Assembly: GCA_950106755.1 (NCBI GenBank)
Contig: OX467083.1
Span: 39,632,555-39,696,554 of the forward strand
From: Climacium dendroides
Taxonomy: Eukaryota > Streptophyta > Bryopsida > Hypnales > Climaciaceae
DNA: 64,000 nucleotides
Direction: 5' to 3'
This document shows, piece after piece, positions 1-12,299 of the stretch. Within the stretch, counting starts at the first letter, position 1, and each line of letters opens with the position of its first letter. The position numbers were made by a program, and so were the translations under genes. A model generated the notes under the pieces. That model saw nothing but the letters and a program-made list of their open reading frames with translations. It was not told the origin of the DNA and did not search any database.

Positions 1-3000
1 CTTATTTATTCACCTTTGGTAAATCAACGTGCACAACCAGGTTCTAGTAATCACGGTTAATTCCTATGGGTGCATAACGTCGGTTCATTCTACCTTCCAA
101 GCAATGAATCTTTCCCTAATGTTATACTAACCCTTTTACTTTGAAATTAACCAACGAAATCCAACCAAGTTGGAAATGTTTTATCTTTTACTAATTTATT
201 TTCTAAGCCACGGTGATTTTTAGTGAAGGGTGAGATAGTCAAAAATTAAACACCTAAGTTGGAAGAACAGCTCATGCCATTTCTTAAATTGAAAAATTCA
301 CTTTCCTTTGACCTTCTTATAAAAAATTATAGGTGAATGAAGTTTAGCCTTTAAGAGGCTTTGAAAACTTCATCCAAGGTTTTTAACCTCTTTCCTATTT
401 CAATTTACTTTGAAGTTAAACCCTGTTTTTATGTTATTATCTTTTCACTAATTTCCAAGTTTCAACCCTAATGGATGATTTTTACTCTCCTTCATCCGAT
501 TTCCATCCCAAACTTCATCCTCTCCTAACTTCCTCGTTATAGGTCTATTCTTAAAGTGTGATATGTTTTTTGGAAACCTCTAAGTCTATTTTATAAGCTT
601 TTGAATTCAAAATTTGGTAATACTAAGGTCTAGACACCTTGAATTGGACTTCTAATTCAGCCACCACATATAAATATCTCTTTTGAAGATGAAGAAAGAA
701 ATACAAGAAGTTAGTGTCATACCTCGGTTTGAGTCTCCGCAAGTAATTGGTCCATTATTCCCACAAATTCCCTATCATTTGCCATGTTTTGAGGTCGTTA
801 GGTAGTTTTGCCCATAGCTTAAAGTGGGTCTGAAAATACAATTGAACTCTCCAACTATCTACTCCTTTCCCTTCCAACTCACTTTTCTTCTATCACTATT
901 CTATTATTTATATTCTAGGTTGACCTTTGATGGATTTAAGATGCTAATGCTTCAAACTTCAAAATAATAATTGACTTTGAAAATCTCTTATCTCCTATCC
1001 AAATCAATTATTGTGATTATCCAATCTAAATTCTAATGGTTTCGATTGCACTCCTAAGATTTTCACCTAATCTTGAATTCAAAAAGAAACTCTACAACTA
1101 TCAAGGGGAACTTTTCTTCTACTCACTTGCAATTTGAATTTGACACTTCTATCTATTGAGTTTGAAGAGTTGAGAACTATGAGAGGTGCTAAATCTCTAT
1201 TCTATTCATTTTATAATTGTAGTTGTAAACTAATAAGAGAAAGAGTGGTGAGTTTAGGATTCTAATTTCTCCTTCTAATTATTAATTTCTACTACTTGGG
1301 TTGCTAATTGCAATTTCTCTTCTCTACTTTTACTTCTATGTGTTCTGATTCTCGGTTTGACTTTTGATAGATTACTATTTTTAGACTTTAAAAATATTTT
1401 TTCCTTCTAGAGGTTAAAATCAGTTTTCTAGATTGATAAGGCACTCGCAAATTGAACCTTCTTAGTAGAAGTTATACGTGAATGAAGTTTAATCGCTAAT
1501 GGACATTTAAAAACTTCATCCACTCACTATTCTTATATGGTAATCTCAAACTTACTTTTGATTACAAATCTAAACTTTAGTTTTTAGTACCTCTTCATCT
1601 TACTTTTTTACTCTATTTGTATGAGTTTAACACGTCTTCATTCAACTTAAGTACTAAACTTCATTTGCTCATAATTTACTCATTTCAACTCAGATTCTTT
1701 GGTATCTGTAGATAACTGAGTAGGATGAAAAATTTGTTAATTTTTGAGCCATTTTGAGTGAAATGTGAAGGTTTTTGGTGCTTATTTGGTTGGTTGTGTT
1801 GTCCAAATGGGGGGTTTAGTCACTGGTTTTATTCCAAATGGAAGTTACTTTGCTGCCTAGTTGGTTGGTTTGTGGGTTTAAGTTCCTAGTCAGGGATCCA
1901 GTTAATGTTCCAAATGGGTGGTAGTTGTTGAGTTCCGATTTGGTAGGTGAATGACAAGTGGGTGGTGAGTTCAACTGAATTGGATGAATGACCAGTTGTT
2001 AGTCTTGAATGTATATCATTGCCGATGTCTAGTGAACTTCCAAGTTGGAGGTGGTTGTCAGTTGGTTGTCTTTCCCGATTTGACAATTGTCAGTGCAAGT
2101 CCTATTAGGTTCCGAATGGTGTTCATTTTTCTTTTACCCACTGTTGAGCAAATATCTAGTGCGTGTCCTAGTCGGTTAAGGCTATGTAGCTTTCTTTTTC
2201 TTGCGTTTGCATTTGTGTGTGTATGTGTGTGATTCCTAGTCGGGAATGGGGTCTGTGTCAGTTCAAGTTGGTTCAGAGTGGTTGAGTATTTGAGTCTGTA
2301 TTCTAGTTGGGATGTATGTGTGCTAGTGTATGGCGGGTGTATGAATGTGCAGAGTGGTGTAGATGTAGTGATGAAGGAATATCCAAATCGGTAATAATTT
2401 GGAGGAGAGTGTGTAATGGAGAATTGTGTAAGTCGATGTTTAAAGAGCTGAGAGGTAGTGAATGTGCAATGTTCCAAGTTGGTGCAGATAGTTAGATTTA
2501 GTTTCCAAGCTTGGAATGTAGTTGGAGAGAAATGTTGAAATTCTATTTGGAAGAATTATGTGCTATAGTGTTCAATATGTAGTTGAGTACTTTGAAGTCC
2601 GTAGATGATACTTGAACCAAATTGTAAAATTTTGATGAGGCATTTTGAGTCTATTTGGGATTATCATTTAGTTGATGGAGCAATCATGTAGAACTTTTTC
2701 ATAAACTATATTACAAATTGTTGTGAGAGCTTAGTTGGAGAATATAGCAGAACAAATTGTAATGGTGATTTATTCACCAATTCAATAATATGATATGAGT
2801 TCAAACAAATTGGTGGTGTTGAGTGGTGTATGTGGAGTTGGAGATTGTTGAGTGAGTCTAATTGTTGTTTGTGAGATGTGTGGAATTTGAATGTATTGTG
2901 TGAAGTTTTATAATAACTAACTTGGATTTTTGTTGGATGTTGCTTCTGCATGTGAACGTTTTCCAAGTTGGAATATGTGCCAAACTGTGTGATTACGATT

Positions 3001-3553
3001 GGAGTGTCCGGTTTTTGAATTGTGTTGAGTTTAGTGTGAGTAAGTTTCCAACTTGGAGTTCTGTGTGTGTCGTTGTGTGTGTGTCGTTGTGATAAGTTGT
3101 GAAGTCTTTAATTTATAACAGTCTAAATTGGAAATTGTGTAAAGTTTGAATGTTGTCTTCTGAGTGCCGAGTTGGTTTATGATTTGTGTAAGAGGTTATG
3201 CGTCAGAATTTAAGTGAGGAGCATCTGTAATTAGATCCTATTTCCAAGTCGGTGAGTGGAAATGTAAGTTCTGTCGATATGGTAGTTTCATTAAGCCAAG
3301 TTGTAGTATAAAAGTGGATTCCAAGTTGGTGAAGAAAGTTCTAGTGGTTCCCAGTTAGAAGCAATTGATCAACAAGGATAAGTCCAAATTAGAATATTAG
3401 AAGCAAGCTGTTGGTGTGTGACAAGACCAATTCGGGAGCTGCAGAGCTAATCTAGTTCATTATAGAATTCCAACTTGGGAAGGAAAAGATAAAAGATAAA
3501 CAGAAATAAGGATAAAGGATAAAGGAGAACAATTTGGGAGCTACTTAACCCTT
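1..3553. other. AT-rich intergenic DNA without a recognisable gene
   Basis: I see no open reading frame with protein-family features, no splice-linked coding exons and no RNA gene here. Short ORFs around 1.9-3.0 kb come from a G+T-rich stretch of low complexity and look non-coding. The part from about 1.8 to 3.5 kb carries a degenerate repeated motif, described separately. Confidence 0.7.
1800..3480. repeat. Degenerate repeat array built on a TTCCAAGTTGG-like core
   Basis: Variants of the core TTCCAAGTTGG (also CCAAATGG, CCGATTTGG, CCTAGTCGG, TCCAACTTGG) recur near 1803, 1833, 1888, 1910, 1934, 2040, 2074, 2112, 2169, 2235, 2268, 2303, 2383, 2471, 2505, 2957, 3047, 3242, 3318 and 3465. Many spacings are near 33 bp or a multiple, which suggests an old decayed tandem array. 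The plus strand is strongly enriched in G and T over this stretch. Boundaries and unit length are approximate because they were read by eye. Confidence 0.5.
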
Positions 3554-3769
3554 CACTAGAAGAAACCCGCGTTTTAGGTGATGTTTTGTAATTTTTTCAG
3601 ACGGATTTTAGGTGACGTCGGAAAAAACAACTTGTGTTTTTTTGTGTCTAATATAACATCCAGATGTTATATTAGACACAAAAAAACACAAGTTTTTTTT
3701 TCCGACGTCACCTAAAATCCGTCTGAAAAAATTACAAAACGTCACCTAAAACGCGGGTTTCTTCTAGTG
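3554..3769. mobile_element. CACTA-type palindromic MITE (216 bp)
   Basis: The element begins CACTAGAAGAAACCCGCG and ends with the exact reverse complement. The whole 216 bp folds on itself, the two 108-bp arms differing at only about two positions. The CACTA ends point to the CACTA (En/Spm) superfamily. The flanks show a 4-bp direct match, CCTT, at 3550-3553 and 3770-3773; this superfamily usually makes 3-bp duplications, so the duplication length is slightly off. It has no coding capacity and would need a transposase in trans. The near-perfect arms imply a young insertion or strong hairpin maintenance. Confidence 0.85.
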
Positions 3770-4119
3770 CCTTGTGGCCTTTAAGAGTGGAGTGAAAAAT
3801 TTAGCAATTAGTCATTATCGCATAAGGCAAACAATCATTTATGTGGTTTAAAGAACATATTTCTTATAATATTCTACAACTGCAATGACTTTATTAAGGA
3901 TACAAATAGAAGTAAACCTATTATATTAGGAACGAACTTTTACTATTAGCTTGGGTTTGATTTTTTTAAATGACAACCTAAGTTTATCTACAAAATCTTA
4001 TGTTTTTGGAAACCTCTCAATCTCTATTTTATGATTATGAACTCACTTGTATACTATCAACTTTTTTCTTCACTTTTAGCCTCGGCTTTAAATAAATACT
4101 ATCATACAAAAATAAACAA

Positions 4120-4440
4120 TTTGGTCAAACTTCCACAAATCAAGTCAAATGGCTTGACAAACTTTAAAGAGTGAAATCAAAGCTTCGCTGCTTTTGAGAA
4201 TACTCTAAAATTTCAAGACAAACTTACACCTCTCAAAGTTAAAGCTTCACTGTTCCTTGCAATTTCTCTAAATTTCTACTAATTTCACACTACTCAAAGT
4301 CAAAGCTTTGCTGTAGTTTTCAAATATATGAAATTTCTATAAAAAATTCTAAAGACCAAAGCTTCGTTGCTGTTTTGAACAAGTAATTTCTATAAACTTT
4401 TCAAAACAAGCAAAGTCAAAGCTTCGCCATCCCAAATGGG
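4120..4440. repeat. Degenerate ~60-bp tandem repeat, five units
   Basis: A shared core, CAAAGCTTCGCTG with variants, recurs at about 4180, 4241, 4301, 4357 and 4417, giving a period of 56-61 bp. The sequence between cores is related but diverged (AT-rich, with repeated AATTTCTATAAA-like text). It is a minisatellite-like array with no coding meaning visible. Confidence 0.6.
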
Positions 4441-6649
4441 ACAAGAGAAAATACGGGTAACAAAATGTTTGTTAGTACCAATAAGCTAGTACAAAGTTAG
4501 TACAAGGTTAGTATAACTAGAAAAAACCACAACTTTGTATACATGTGTTAGTATTAGAAATCAAACCAAATAGACATTAGAGGTCTCTCCTAAGCGGCAT
4601 CACTAGTCATAAGGGGAAAAATCTCTTTAAGATTAGTATAAGTGTTAGAAATAAATCCCAAACTTCAATAAAGTACCAAATTCCAATAAAACATCAACCA
4701 AAGCTTTCAAAATTTCAACAAAAATACAACAAGAAGAAACTAAACTTGAAGGGACTCCAAGTCCTTCAAGAGAGCTTCAAAAACAACAACAAAGGAGCTT
4801 GAAATGCTTCAAAAACAAGAAATTTTGGCAACGTGGCCTAAATGGCCAAAATTCAACTAAATAAACCTAAATGAAAACAAGATGATTCAAAATGAATCTA
4901 AGAGGTGATTTGAGAGAAGAATGAGCCTCCTTAAATATTTTTCCAAGGTTGCTTACCCTCCTTCAATTCCTAAACTATAATCTAGAAAGACTCCAAATTG
5001 CAAAAAAATTGTATCATTGACTTTAAAAGTCCATTTTTAATTTAGAAAAACCCTCACTCGTTTTTCATCTACTAAAAAATCACAAAAACTAGCACCAACT
5101 GGAAACCTAAAAGGGATAAAAACCAACTTTTGGAGGTTGAATTTTATTAAGGAAGTAACTAGCCTAGGATCTTAAGTAGGTATGAGGGAGTAAGAAAAGA
5201 CTTAAATTGGGTCTCATTCCGACTTTGTACACTCCCGATATGCCGGTCAACTCCACGGTCAACTTTGAATTTGCTGGTCCTGGAAGGATCTTGTAGGCTT
5301 TGGATCTTCTGGCTATCAAAATGTCTTGAAACTTGTTAGAGCGTGTTATTAGCATAAAACAAGCTAGTATGATTTTTAGAGGGATTTTATTGCACTGTTA
5401 GTAATTTCCATGAAATTTCCATTATATAATTTGGCGGTTGACCATCTAGAAGAATATCTTTTGACTATTAGAAAATTTTGTAACTTTTCATAGAAACTCC
5501 TATGAATTTTTACAAAAGATGTGCAAGTTCATATTCTTATTTTTGCACATTTGAAGAAGGAGAGCCAAATTCCGTTATCTTCTTTAACTTCTAGGGAATG
5601 GAGAATCTTTCACACGAAAAGGAATTTTGGCAAACCGATTTCACCGTTTGACTCCTAGCATGATTTACACCTAGAACCACCATATTGGTGTTGTAAATGT
5701 CATTCTCTGGTTTGTCTTGAGTTTTCTCCACCTGTAAGTTAACAATTGGAGTTTCCATTGTTTCGTCGATACGATGGAGAAACTAAAACCTCTGCCTCAA
5801 ATTAGTTTAGGATTCTCATGTAAGTTCCTTTGGACCAAGTTAGCCATGTTTTGTCACATACAAGGCATATTTGGCTATTTCGGGCCATTCTATTTAAATA
5901 CTACAATATGTACAGGTTTTGGGTTTCTACCCTATTTACATGCGAGGTTTGTGTTATGTTTCTGAAAAAATATGCTAATTAGCACCAAATACTATAATGG
6001 CATGTGACCTACCTATTTTGACTTTACACTTTTTTTTATGACTTTTTGTATATTAATTCACACTTGAAAGATTAACAAACAAACAAAAGAAAAGAGTGAG
6101 TCCTAGGTGATAAACTAGACACTCATAGATATTAAGAAAAAGAAAAGTGCCGTATGACTTACAATAAACAACTCTTTTGAAGCCTAGACAATTCTAGCTT
6201 TGTACAACAACTATAATACTATAAGTTGATTCTCCATTTATTGACCAAATTCGTACAATAACAAAAACAAATCTTCTAGTTTTTGACATTAAACATTTGT
6301 CCCATCATGAAGCCGACAACTTCAAGTTTTCAAATTACTTCTTATGTTTTGAAGAACATTTCTACATTCATGAAGTTTTTTTTTCATCTTCAAGTTCTTC
6401 AAATTCAATTTTTTTTCATCTTCAAGTTCTTCAAATTCAATATGATTTTTCTACTGTTAGACATTTTGGATTCAACTACTACAAGAAAAAGGGGTGTTTT
6501 AAGTAGTGTCCTAGACATCACGTCTTTTAAGTAAGTTTTTAAGTAAACTAGAATGTGACACATCAAAAAGGCCAAAATTCATGTATGGCATACATGAATT
6601 TCTTTGATTTTCATCTTATGAAAATAGTTCCTAATTTGTGTCCTCAAAT

Positions 6650-6840
6650 GAAAATTGTTGTTTTTCATGCGTGAAATTTGGGTGCAGTAAGCCTTGATCC
6701 ATCCAAGAATTTTGGGCATTTTCAAGACATGAATACCTAAAAAATGGTCGTTTTTCATATGTGATTTGGATGTACATAAGCCTTGATCCATCCATAAATT
6801 TTTGGGATTTTGTAGGCATGAATGGTGACCACTATTCATA
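6650..6840. repeat. ~90-bp direct duplication
   Basis: Two copies share TTTTTCAT, then AAGCCTTGATCCATCCA, then TTTTGGG and a CATGAAT end, offset by about 90 bp (the AAGCC core near 6689 and 6779). It is a simple local tandem duplication in non-coding DNA. Confidence 0.6.
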
Positions 6841-7399
6841 GGCATAATTTGCATTACATTCTATATATGAAAATTGGAATATTTATAATCATGATAATAA
6901 ATCACTTTATATACATCAAATTGCACAATTTCTGTGGGTAAAATTGTAGGACTTCCATTGTATGAAAATGGTACACATAATTGTAAGCTATTTCGTGTAC
7001 ATATCTATCTACCAACATTTACCTATCCATCTATCTGCCAAATCTTTGAACATCTATCAAAGCTTTCTTCATTTCCCACTCCCTTCAATTGCTTCTTCAA
7101 ATGTGCTGGGCAAGGGGTGACAAATCAGAACAATTCTTGGGATGATTTTGTTCCTTCATCACATGAATTTTCTTCTTATGATTTTAGGCACAATTCTTAA
7201 GATGATTTTGTTGCTCTACTGCCATTACCGCAACTACGATACATGAATTTTTTCATTTGATGATTTTTGGCCCAATTACTGGCATGAGTGACTCGCTATG
7301 CAAATTCCACACATTAATGTTGAGCATCCATGAATATCATCTAAAATACTGCCATGAATGATTGCTCTGCTGTTGCATTTCAGTTGTGCTGCCCAGCCC

Positions 7400-9020
7400 A
7401 CGTACACCACAATCACAAACTAAAATCGCAAGTGCACCATGTCTGTCCATGTGAAATTCCAACTCCTGTCACCGACTGCAATCAGTCCATTCAATTCCAC
7501 GCACTTGCTAAATGCCTCCGGGGATGACTTTCCCTGCACAACATGCACCCAAAGGTAATTCAAGATCGATCAGTACCCATGCAACACGGTGGAAATGAAA
7601 CTTAAGTAGCAAGCAATGCGGATCGACGTACCAAATCAACATTGATTGGCGATGGCAATGAAGCCAAAAACACTTATGTACACCGGAGCTCAATATAAAC
7701 GGAAATCATTGCAATGGCACATGTAAACTCAAATTAATCACTTGAATTGGCCATCTGGGATCCCCACTTGTTCACCATCCCATACTTTGAATGTGGGAAC
7801 AACCAATGATGTATGTATACCATGGGATGGGCACAAGTGTGCTGCATATTTTAGAATGTCAGTGTGGAGTGGCCCATGAAAATGAAGTTTGAGTACGCAC
7901 GGAAGGAAGAATTACGTAGGGAATATGTAGCTGCGGCATACAAGAGCCAATCCAAATACTTCATGTTTAGTCACCATGCTTGCTCGCTCGGTGGTACGTC
8001 CACGATTCCACGTACGTGCTTGATCATACCTTTGCTAAAATTGAAGGAGCACAATACGTACCAGTACACCGGAAGCCCTTGGCGTGCTAGCCGCTGAGGC
8101 CACCCTTTTCCGGAATGCTCAACGCCAAGTCCAGTTCTGTTCCTACCAAAGGCCCGTTGAAGCGCTTCACTGATGAAGTCACAGCCTTGCAGTAGCCTCC
8201 AATTCCCATCGACTTCTTCATCAGAAACTGGTCCTGCACTTCAATGCAGCAGAACTTCAACGGCACAGGGTGTCCGTCCAGCACGAACGACGAGCAGTCC
8301 AACGGGAAGCTCGGTGCAGCATCAACACCTCCTCCCATGGAGTTCATCACCACCATCGCCATAGCCACCACTCCATCGATCGGAGCAATGCAGGCTAGGA
8401 CCAACACTCTGTAACCAAATCGATCACCGAGCAATCATTGATCGACCCTGTAAACTAGAAATCAATCAGTGCTTATGGCATACTCTTCGCTTGCATCCAT
8501 GGATCACAGCAATTAATGATTTATATCGTCGAGTTGAAGTCGTGAGCGTTGATGAATTATTGGAGCTCCGGCATGGGTTACGTGCCATTGCCAGCAGTCT
8601 AGATGTGATCGAGCACGCTTACCTAGCGAGTAACTGGCTTAATACATCTGCTTTGGATTTTGGAAGATTTCTGATTTCTCGAGTCAGTATGTGGTCGGTG
8701 TCATGGTTCTGATAAAGCTCGCTCATAATTTGTTTCCTGCACTGAGGAATTGGACACTGGATCCAGGACTGGACTGGTGAACTTTGCTTCAGTAAGTTTG
8801 GGGAGCGCAGCTTGCTTGCTCATCTCGATCGAACGTCGGGATTTCCATGCAGCGATCGATCGAGCACGGTAAAATCGAGCTAGGGTCCATGCAGAGAGCG
8901 ACCATTGACCTGCAGATGATTGCAATTTAGACGCCTTGAAACCTTTTCCAGTACACAATGGCACCTCTTCTTCTCGGGATATTATGCAGCAGGGTTGCCT
9001 AATACTTCTTGTCATGAACA
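7400..9020. repeat. Segmental duplication block carrying cysteine-rich copy 1 and its upstream region
   Basis: This block resembles 10860-12300 in inverted orientation and 29600-31370 in direct orientation. Shared text includes the downstream sequence, the gene, and upstream stretches such as GCAGCGATCGA and CAGAGAGCGACCATTGACC. The segment from about 8640 into the MITE at 9388 is also present inverted at 18248-18890. Limits are approximate. Confidence 0.7.
7508..8362 (-). pseudogene. Broken copy 1 of the small secreted cysteine-rich protein gene
   Basis: This is a minus-strand relative of the intact gene at 29707-30805, with the same two-exon layout: exon 1 about 8362-8062 and a 26-bp exon 2 at 7533-7508 coding the same short tail (GKVIPGGI, against GKAIPGGV). 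Compared with the intact copy it lacks about 14 codons of the signal peptide, and the fifth cysteine codon reads glycine (IPEKG for IPEKC). An in-frame TAG follows GGLSG at 8087, where the intact gene reads phenylalanine. The stop removes the last cysteine. Cysteines 1-4 (DCSS, FCC, GYC) are kept. I infer loss of function; a truncated secreted product cannot be excluded. Confidence 0.75.
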
Positions 9021-9387
9021 TATATACTTAACCCTTAAATGACAATACAATTTCAAGATAGCTTCTTGAAAACTTAAAATACATCACTTTTGAACTTTTA
9101 ATATCAAATTTCTCTTGGTGTAATCTCAAGGAGTACATCAATTACACCATGTTGTTTGTCATTACTATTTTCATTTTTTAAATTATTTTCATAATACTTT
9201 AAAAAAATTTATAATTATTATGATTATTATTTAAATTTTAAATTTTAAAACTAAGCATATAAAATTCAGTTTGATGTTTTTAATTATGAAAAAATGAGAT
9301 TAAACCCTAGGCATATGGTAATAAATGTTAAAAATATCAAAATTTTGAAATCTATGTTTGAATATAGAAGTTTAAGGAAGTTTGACT

Positions 9388-9540
9388 CATGGTTGTCATA
9401 CTGGACAAGTTACTATTCATTTCTTGTCTTGTAGGACGAGTTACTATTCATCAAATGTACCTCTCAAGTACATTTGATGAATAGTATCTCGTCCTACAGG
9501 ACGAAAAATGAATAGTAACTTGTCTAGTATGACAACTATG
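9388..9540. mobile_element. 153-bp palindromic hAT-like MITE, copy A
   Basis: Ends are CATGGTTGTCATAC and its near reverse complement, and the element is almost fully palindromic. It is flanked by an 8-bp direct repeat, GTTTGACT, at 9380-9387 and 9541-9548. An 8-bp target duplication is typical of the hAT superfamily. Internal text repeats TTACTATTCAT and its complement. Three more copies lie at 11750, 18248 and 26462. It is non-coding. Confidence 0.85.
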
Positions 9541-9548
9541 GTTTGACT

Positions 9549-10859
9549 AAGCTGGTATATGAATTGAACTATCTTTTAAACTAAGGTCAATTCTAATCCA
9601 AGAGTTATTTTCAATTAGGAAGCACATACATAATTTATTATGCACAAACGTCCAATTTTTTGCAATTTTAACATGGCAATAAACTCACCTATGTACAAAT
9701 ACTATTGTAAGCACTTTCTACATTAGCTATGCAACATTCTAAAGACATAATACATATACAACCACCAACTAAATATCATGAATAAACTCAAATTTTTCAC
9801 CTCAACAAATATCCAATGCAATACAACTCCAAATCAATACACGTTTTCATCATCCACCAACTTAACTCAATTTGACATGTATCCATAACACATATTACAA
9901 TCATAATTTGACAATCACTTCTCTATTACATTGGAAAATTACAAAACAACCAACTTGAGCTAGACTCACATGCTCTTTCATGACAATGGGTGAAAGTCTT
10001 TATTCTATTTATTTCCTTTATACTTCAATTTAGAAACAACAAAATAGTTGTTCAACTTCAACAAGATTTCAACTTTCTTAGTTCTATACCTATTGGAATC
10101 ATTGTGATTTACTACTTGACTTTTATCTTCCAATTAATTTTTTTGATAGTTTATATGTTATTTTTTTAATATAATAATTACATGCATTATAGTCAAAAAC
10201 TCTGATTTAATTATAATTTGTCTTTCTTTTTGAAGTTGGATTTTTTTGAATATACAACCCATAAGTATTTCAATCCTATAGTCAAATTATTAAAAAAATT
10301 ATATATAATTGTAGAATTTAGTTTGACTTGTTTTAGATAGGACTATTTATAAGTAGTTCGGGCCCCCCAAAATACTATAGGATTTGGAGAGGTTAAAGTA
10401 ACTATTTAAAGTTATAGTATAATCTCTAAAGGGAGGCAAATCACACAATCCATTTGGTGAGTGCAAATGGTCTAAAAGCTTACTTCACACTAAGCTCTAA
10501 TTGACATGCTAAATATTGGCAATGAAGTAGAATGCATAAGGAAGCAAGCCACAAAGCTACAAGCAGATTATGATTCAAGCATGAAGAGACTTGCATTCAA
10601 CAAACAAAATAAATGAATGAGTCATTGAGGCAACTTCATTCCAGACACTCTATTCAACCATGTTTATTTTTTACAAATACCATTGCCATTGCTCTTCATT
10701 CTTCTACACAAAGCATTATCAGTGTTGTATATTTTGAAAGTTTGAACCAAAAAAAAGGTTTTTGAATTTCTTTGTGCTTTCAAAGAAACTTTTAGTCAGT
10801 TCTATTGAAGTTCATAATAGCATTATGCACTAGTACATACACGCAATGGTACGTAACCC
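9549..10859. other. AT-rich spacer between inverted duplication blocks, no gene seen
   Basis: The sequence is very AT-rich and I find no coding or RNA feature. It separates the inverted copies 1 and 2 of the cysteine-rich gene block. Confidence 0.6.
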
Positions 10860-11074
10860 ATGCCGGAGCTCCAATAATTCATCGATCAACGCTCACGACT
10901 TCAACTCGACGATATAAATCATTAATTGCTGTGATCCATGGATGCAAGCGAAGAGTATGCCATAAGCACTGATTGATTTCTAGTTTACAGGGTCGATCAA
11001 TGATTGCTCGGTGATCGATTTGGTTACAAATTCTAGATCCTCGCGGGCATTGCCCCGATCGATGGAGTGGTGGC

Positions 11075-12152
11075 TATGGCGATGGGGACGAAGGCGCTGG
11101 CACTGGTGATGGTGGCGATGGCGATGGTGGTGATGAACTCCATAGGAGGAGGTGTTGATGCATGCTCCCAGCTTCCAGTTGGACTGCTCGTCGTTTGTGC
11201 TGGACGGACACCCTGTGCCGTTGAAGTTCTGCTGCATTGAAGTGCAGGACCAGTTTCTGATGAAGAAGTCGATGGGAATTGGAGTTAGTGACGTCAGTGA
11301 AGCGCTTCAACGGGCCTTTGGTAGGAACAGAACTGGACTTGGCGTTAGCATTCCGGAAAAGTGTGGCCTTCAAGCCAAGGGCTTCCAATGTGCTGGTACG
11401 TACGTCTGATCCGAGTGTGCTCCTTCAGTTTTAGCTAGCTAAGGTATGATCGAGCACGTGGAATCGTCTGGACGTACCACTGAGCGAGCGAGCATGGTGA
11501 CTAAACATGAAGTATTTGGATTGGCTCTTGTTGATTGAATACGGGTGTATATGCCGCAGCTATATATTCCCTTCGTAATTCTTCCTTCCGTGCGTACTCA
11601 AACTTCATTTTCATGGGCCACTCCACACTGACATTCTAAAATATGTAGCACACTTGCGCCCATCCCATGGTATACATACATCATTGGTTGTTCCCACATT
11701 CAAAGTATGGGATGGTGAACAAGTGGGGATCCCAGATGGCTAATTAAAGCATGATTGTCATATTGGACAAGTTACTATTCATTTCTTGTCCTGTAGGATG
11801 AGTTACTATTCATCAAATGTACTTGAGAGGTACATTTGATGAATAGTAACTCGTTCTACAGGACAAGAAATGAATAGTAACTTGTCCAATATGACAACCA
11901 TGAATTAAAGTGATTGATTTGAAACTTTGAGTTTACATGTGCCATTGCAATGATTTCCATTTATATTGAGCTCTGATGTACATAAGTGTTTTTGGCTTCA
12001 TTGCCATCGCCAATCAATGTTGATTTGGTACGTCTTCATTTGGTTGCTACTTAAGTTTCATTTCCACCTGATATGTTGCATGGGTACTGATCGATCTTGA
12101 ATTACCTTCGGGTGCATGTTGTGCAGGGAAAGTCATCCCTGGAGGCGTTTAG
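11075..12152 (+). pseudogene. Broken copy 2 of the small secreted cysteine-rich protein gene
   Basis: This is a plus-strand copy in the inverted duplication: exon 1 about 11075-11395 and exon 2 at 12127-12152 (tail GKVIPGGV). The start and signal peptide (MAMGTKALALVMVAMAM...) are fuller than in copy 1. One extra base around 11160 (compare the GTTGATGCTGCACC region of copy 1) shifts the frame just after the signal peptide, before the first cysteine. A second loss near 11285 removes the codons for GGYCKAV, including cysteine 4. Another deletion removes the LSGFH segment. The last cysteines (EKCGL, FQCAG) are still readable in their frame. The combination of frameshift and deletions makes a functional product unlikely. 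Confidence 0.75.
11750..11902. mobile_element. 153-bp palindromic hAT-like MITE, copy B
   Basis: Same family and exactly the same length as copy A (9388-9540). It has a perfect 8-bp target-site duplication, AATTAAAG, at 11742-11749 and 11903-11910. It lies in the 3' part of the cysteine-rich copy 2 locus, inside what would be its intron. The corresponding intron of the intact copy 3 does not show the element, so it inserted after the duplication. Confidence 0.88.
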
Positions 12153-12299
12153 CAAGTGCGTGGAATTGAATGGACTGATTGTAGTCGGTGACCTGCAGGA
12201 GTTGGAATTTCATAGCGACATACATGCTGCGCTTGCGATTTTAGCTTATGGATTTGTGGATGTGGGCAGGCTGGTTCAGTAGACTTCTTGGCTTCTTTT

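Larger units (their letters stand above)
3774..7507. other. AT-rich intergenic DNA with short direct repeats, no gene seen
   Basis: There is no coding signal that I can support. Two repeat patches (4120-4440 and 6650-6840) are listed separately. A short direct duplication of a CATCTTCAAGTTCTTC-type segment near 6387-6440 explains the two overlapping short ORFs at 6283-6534, which I do not consider genes. Confidence 0.65.
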
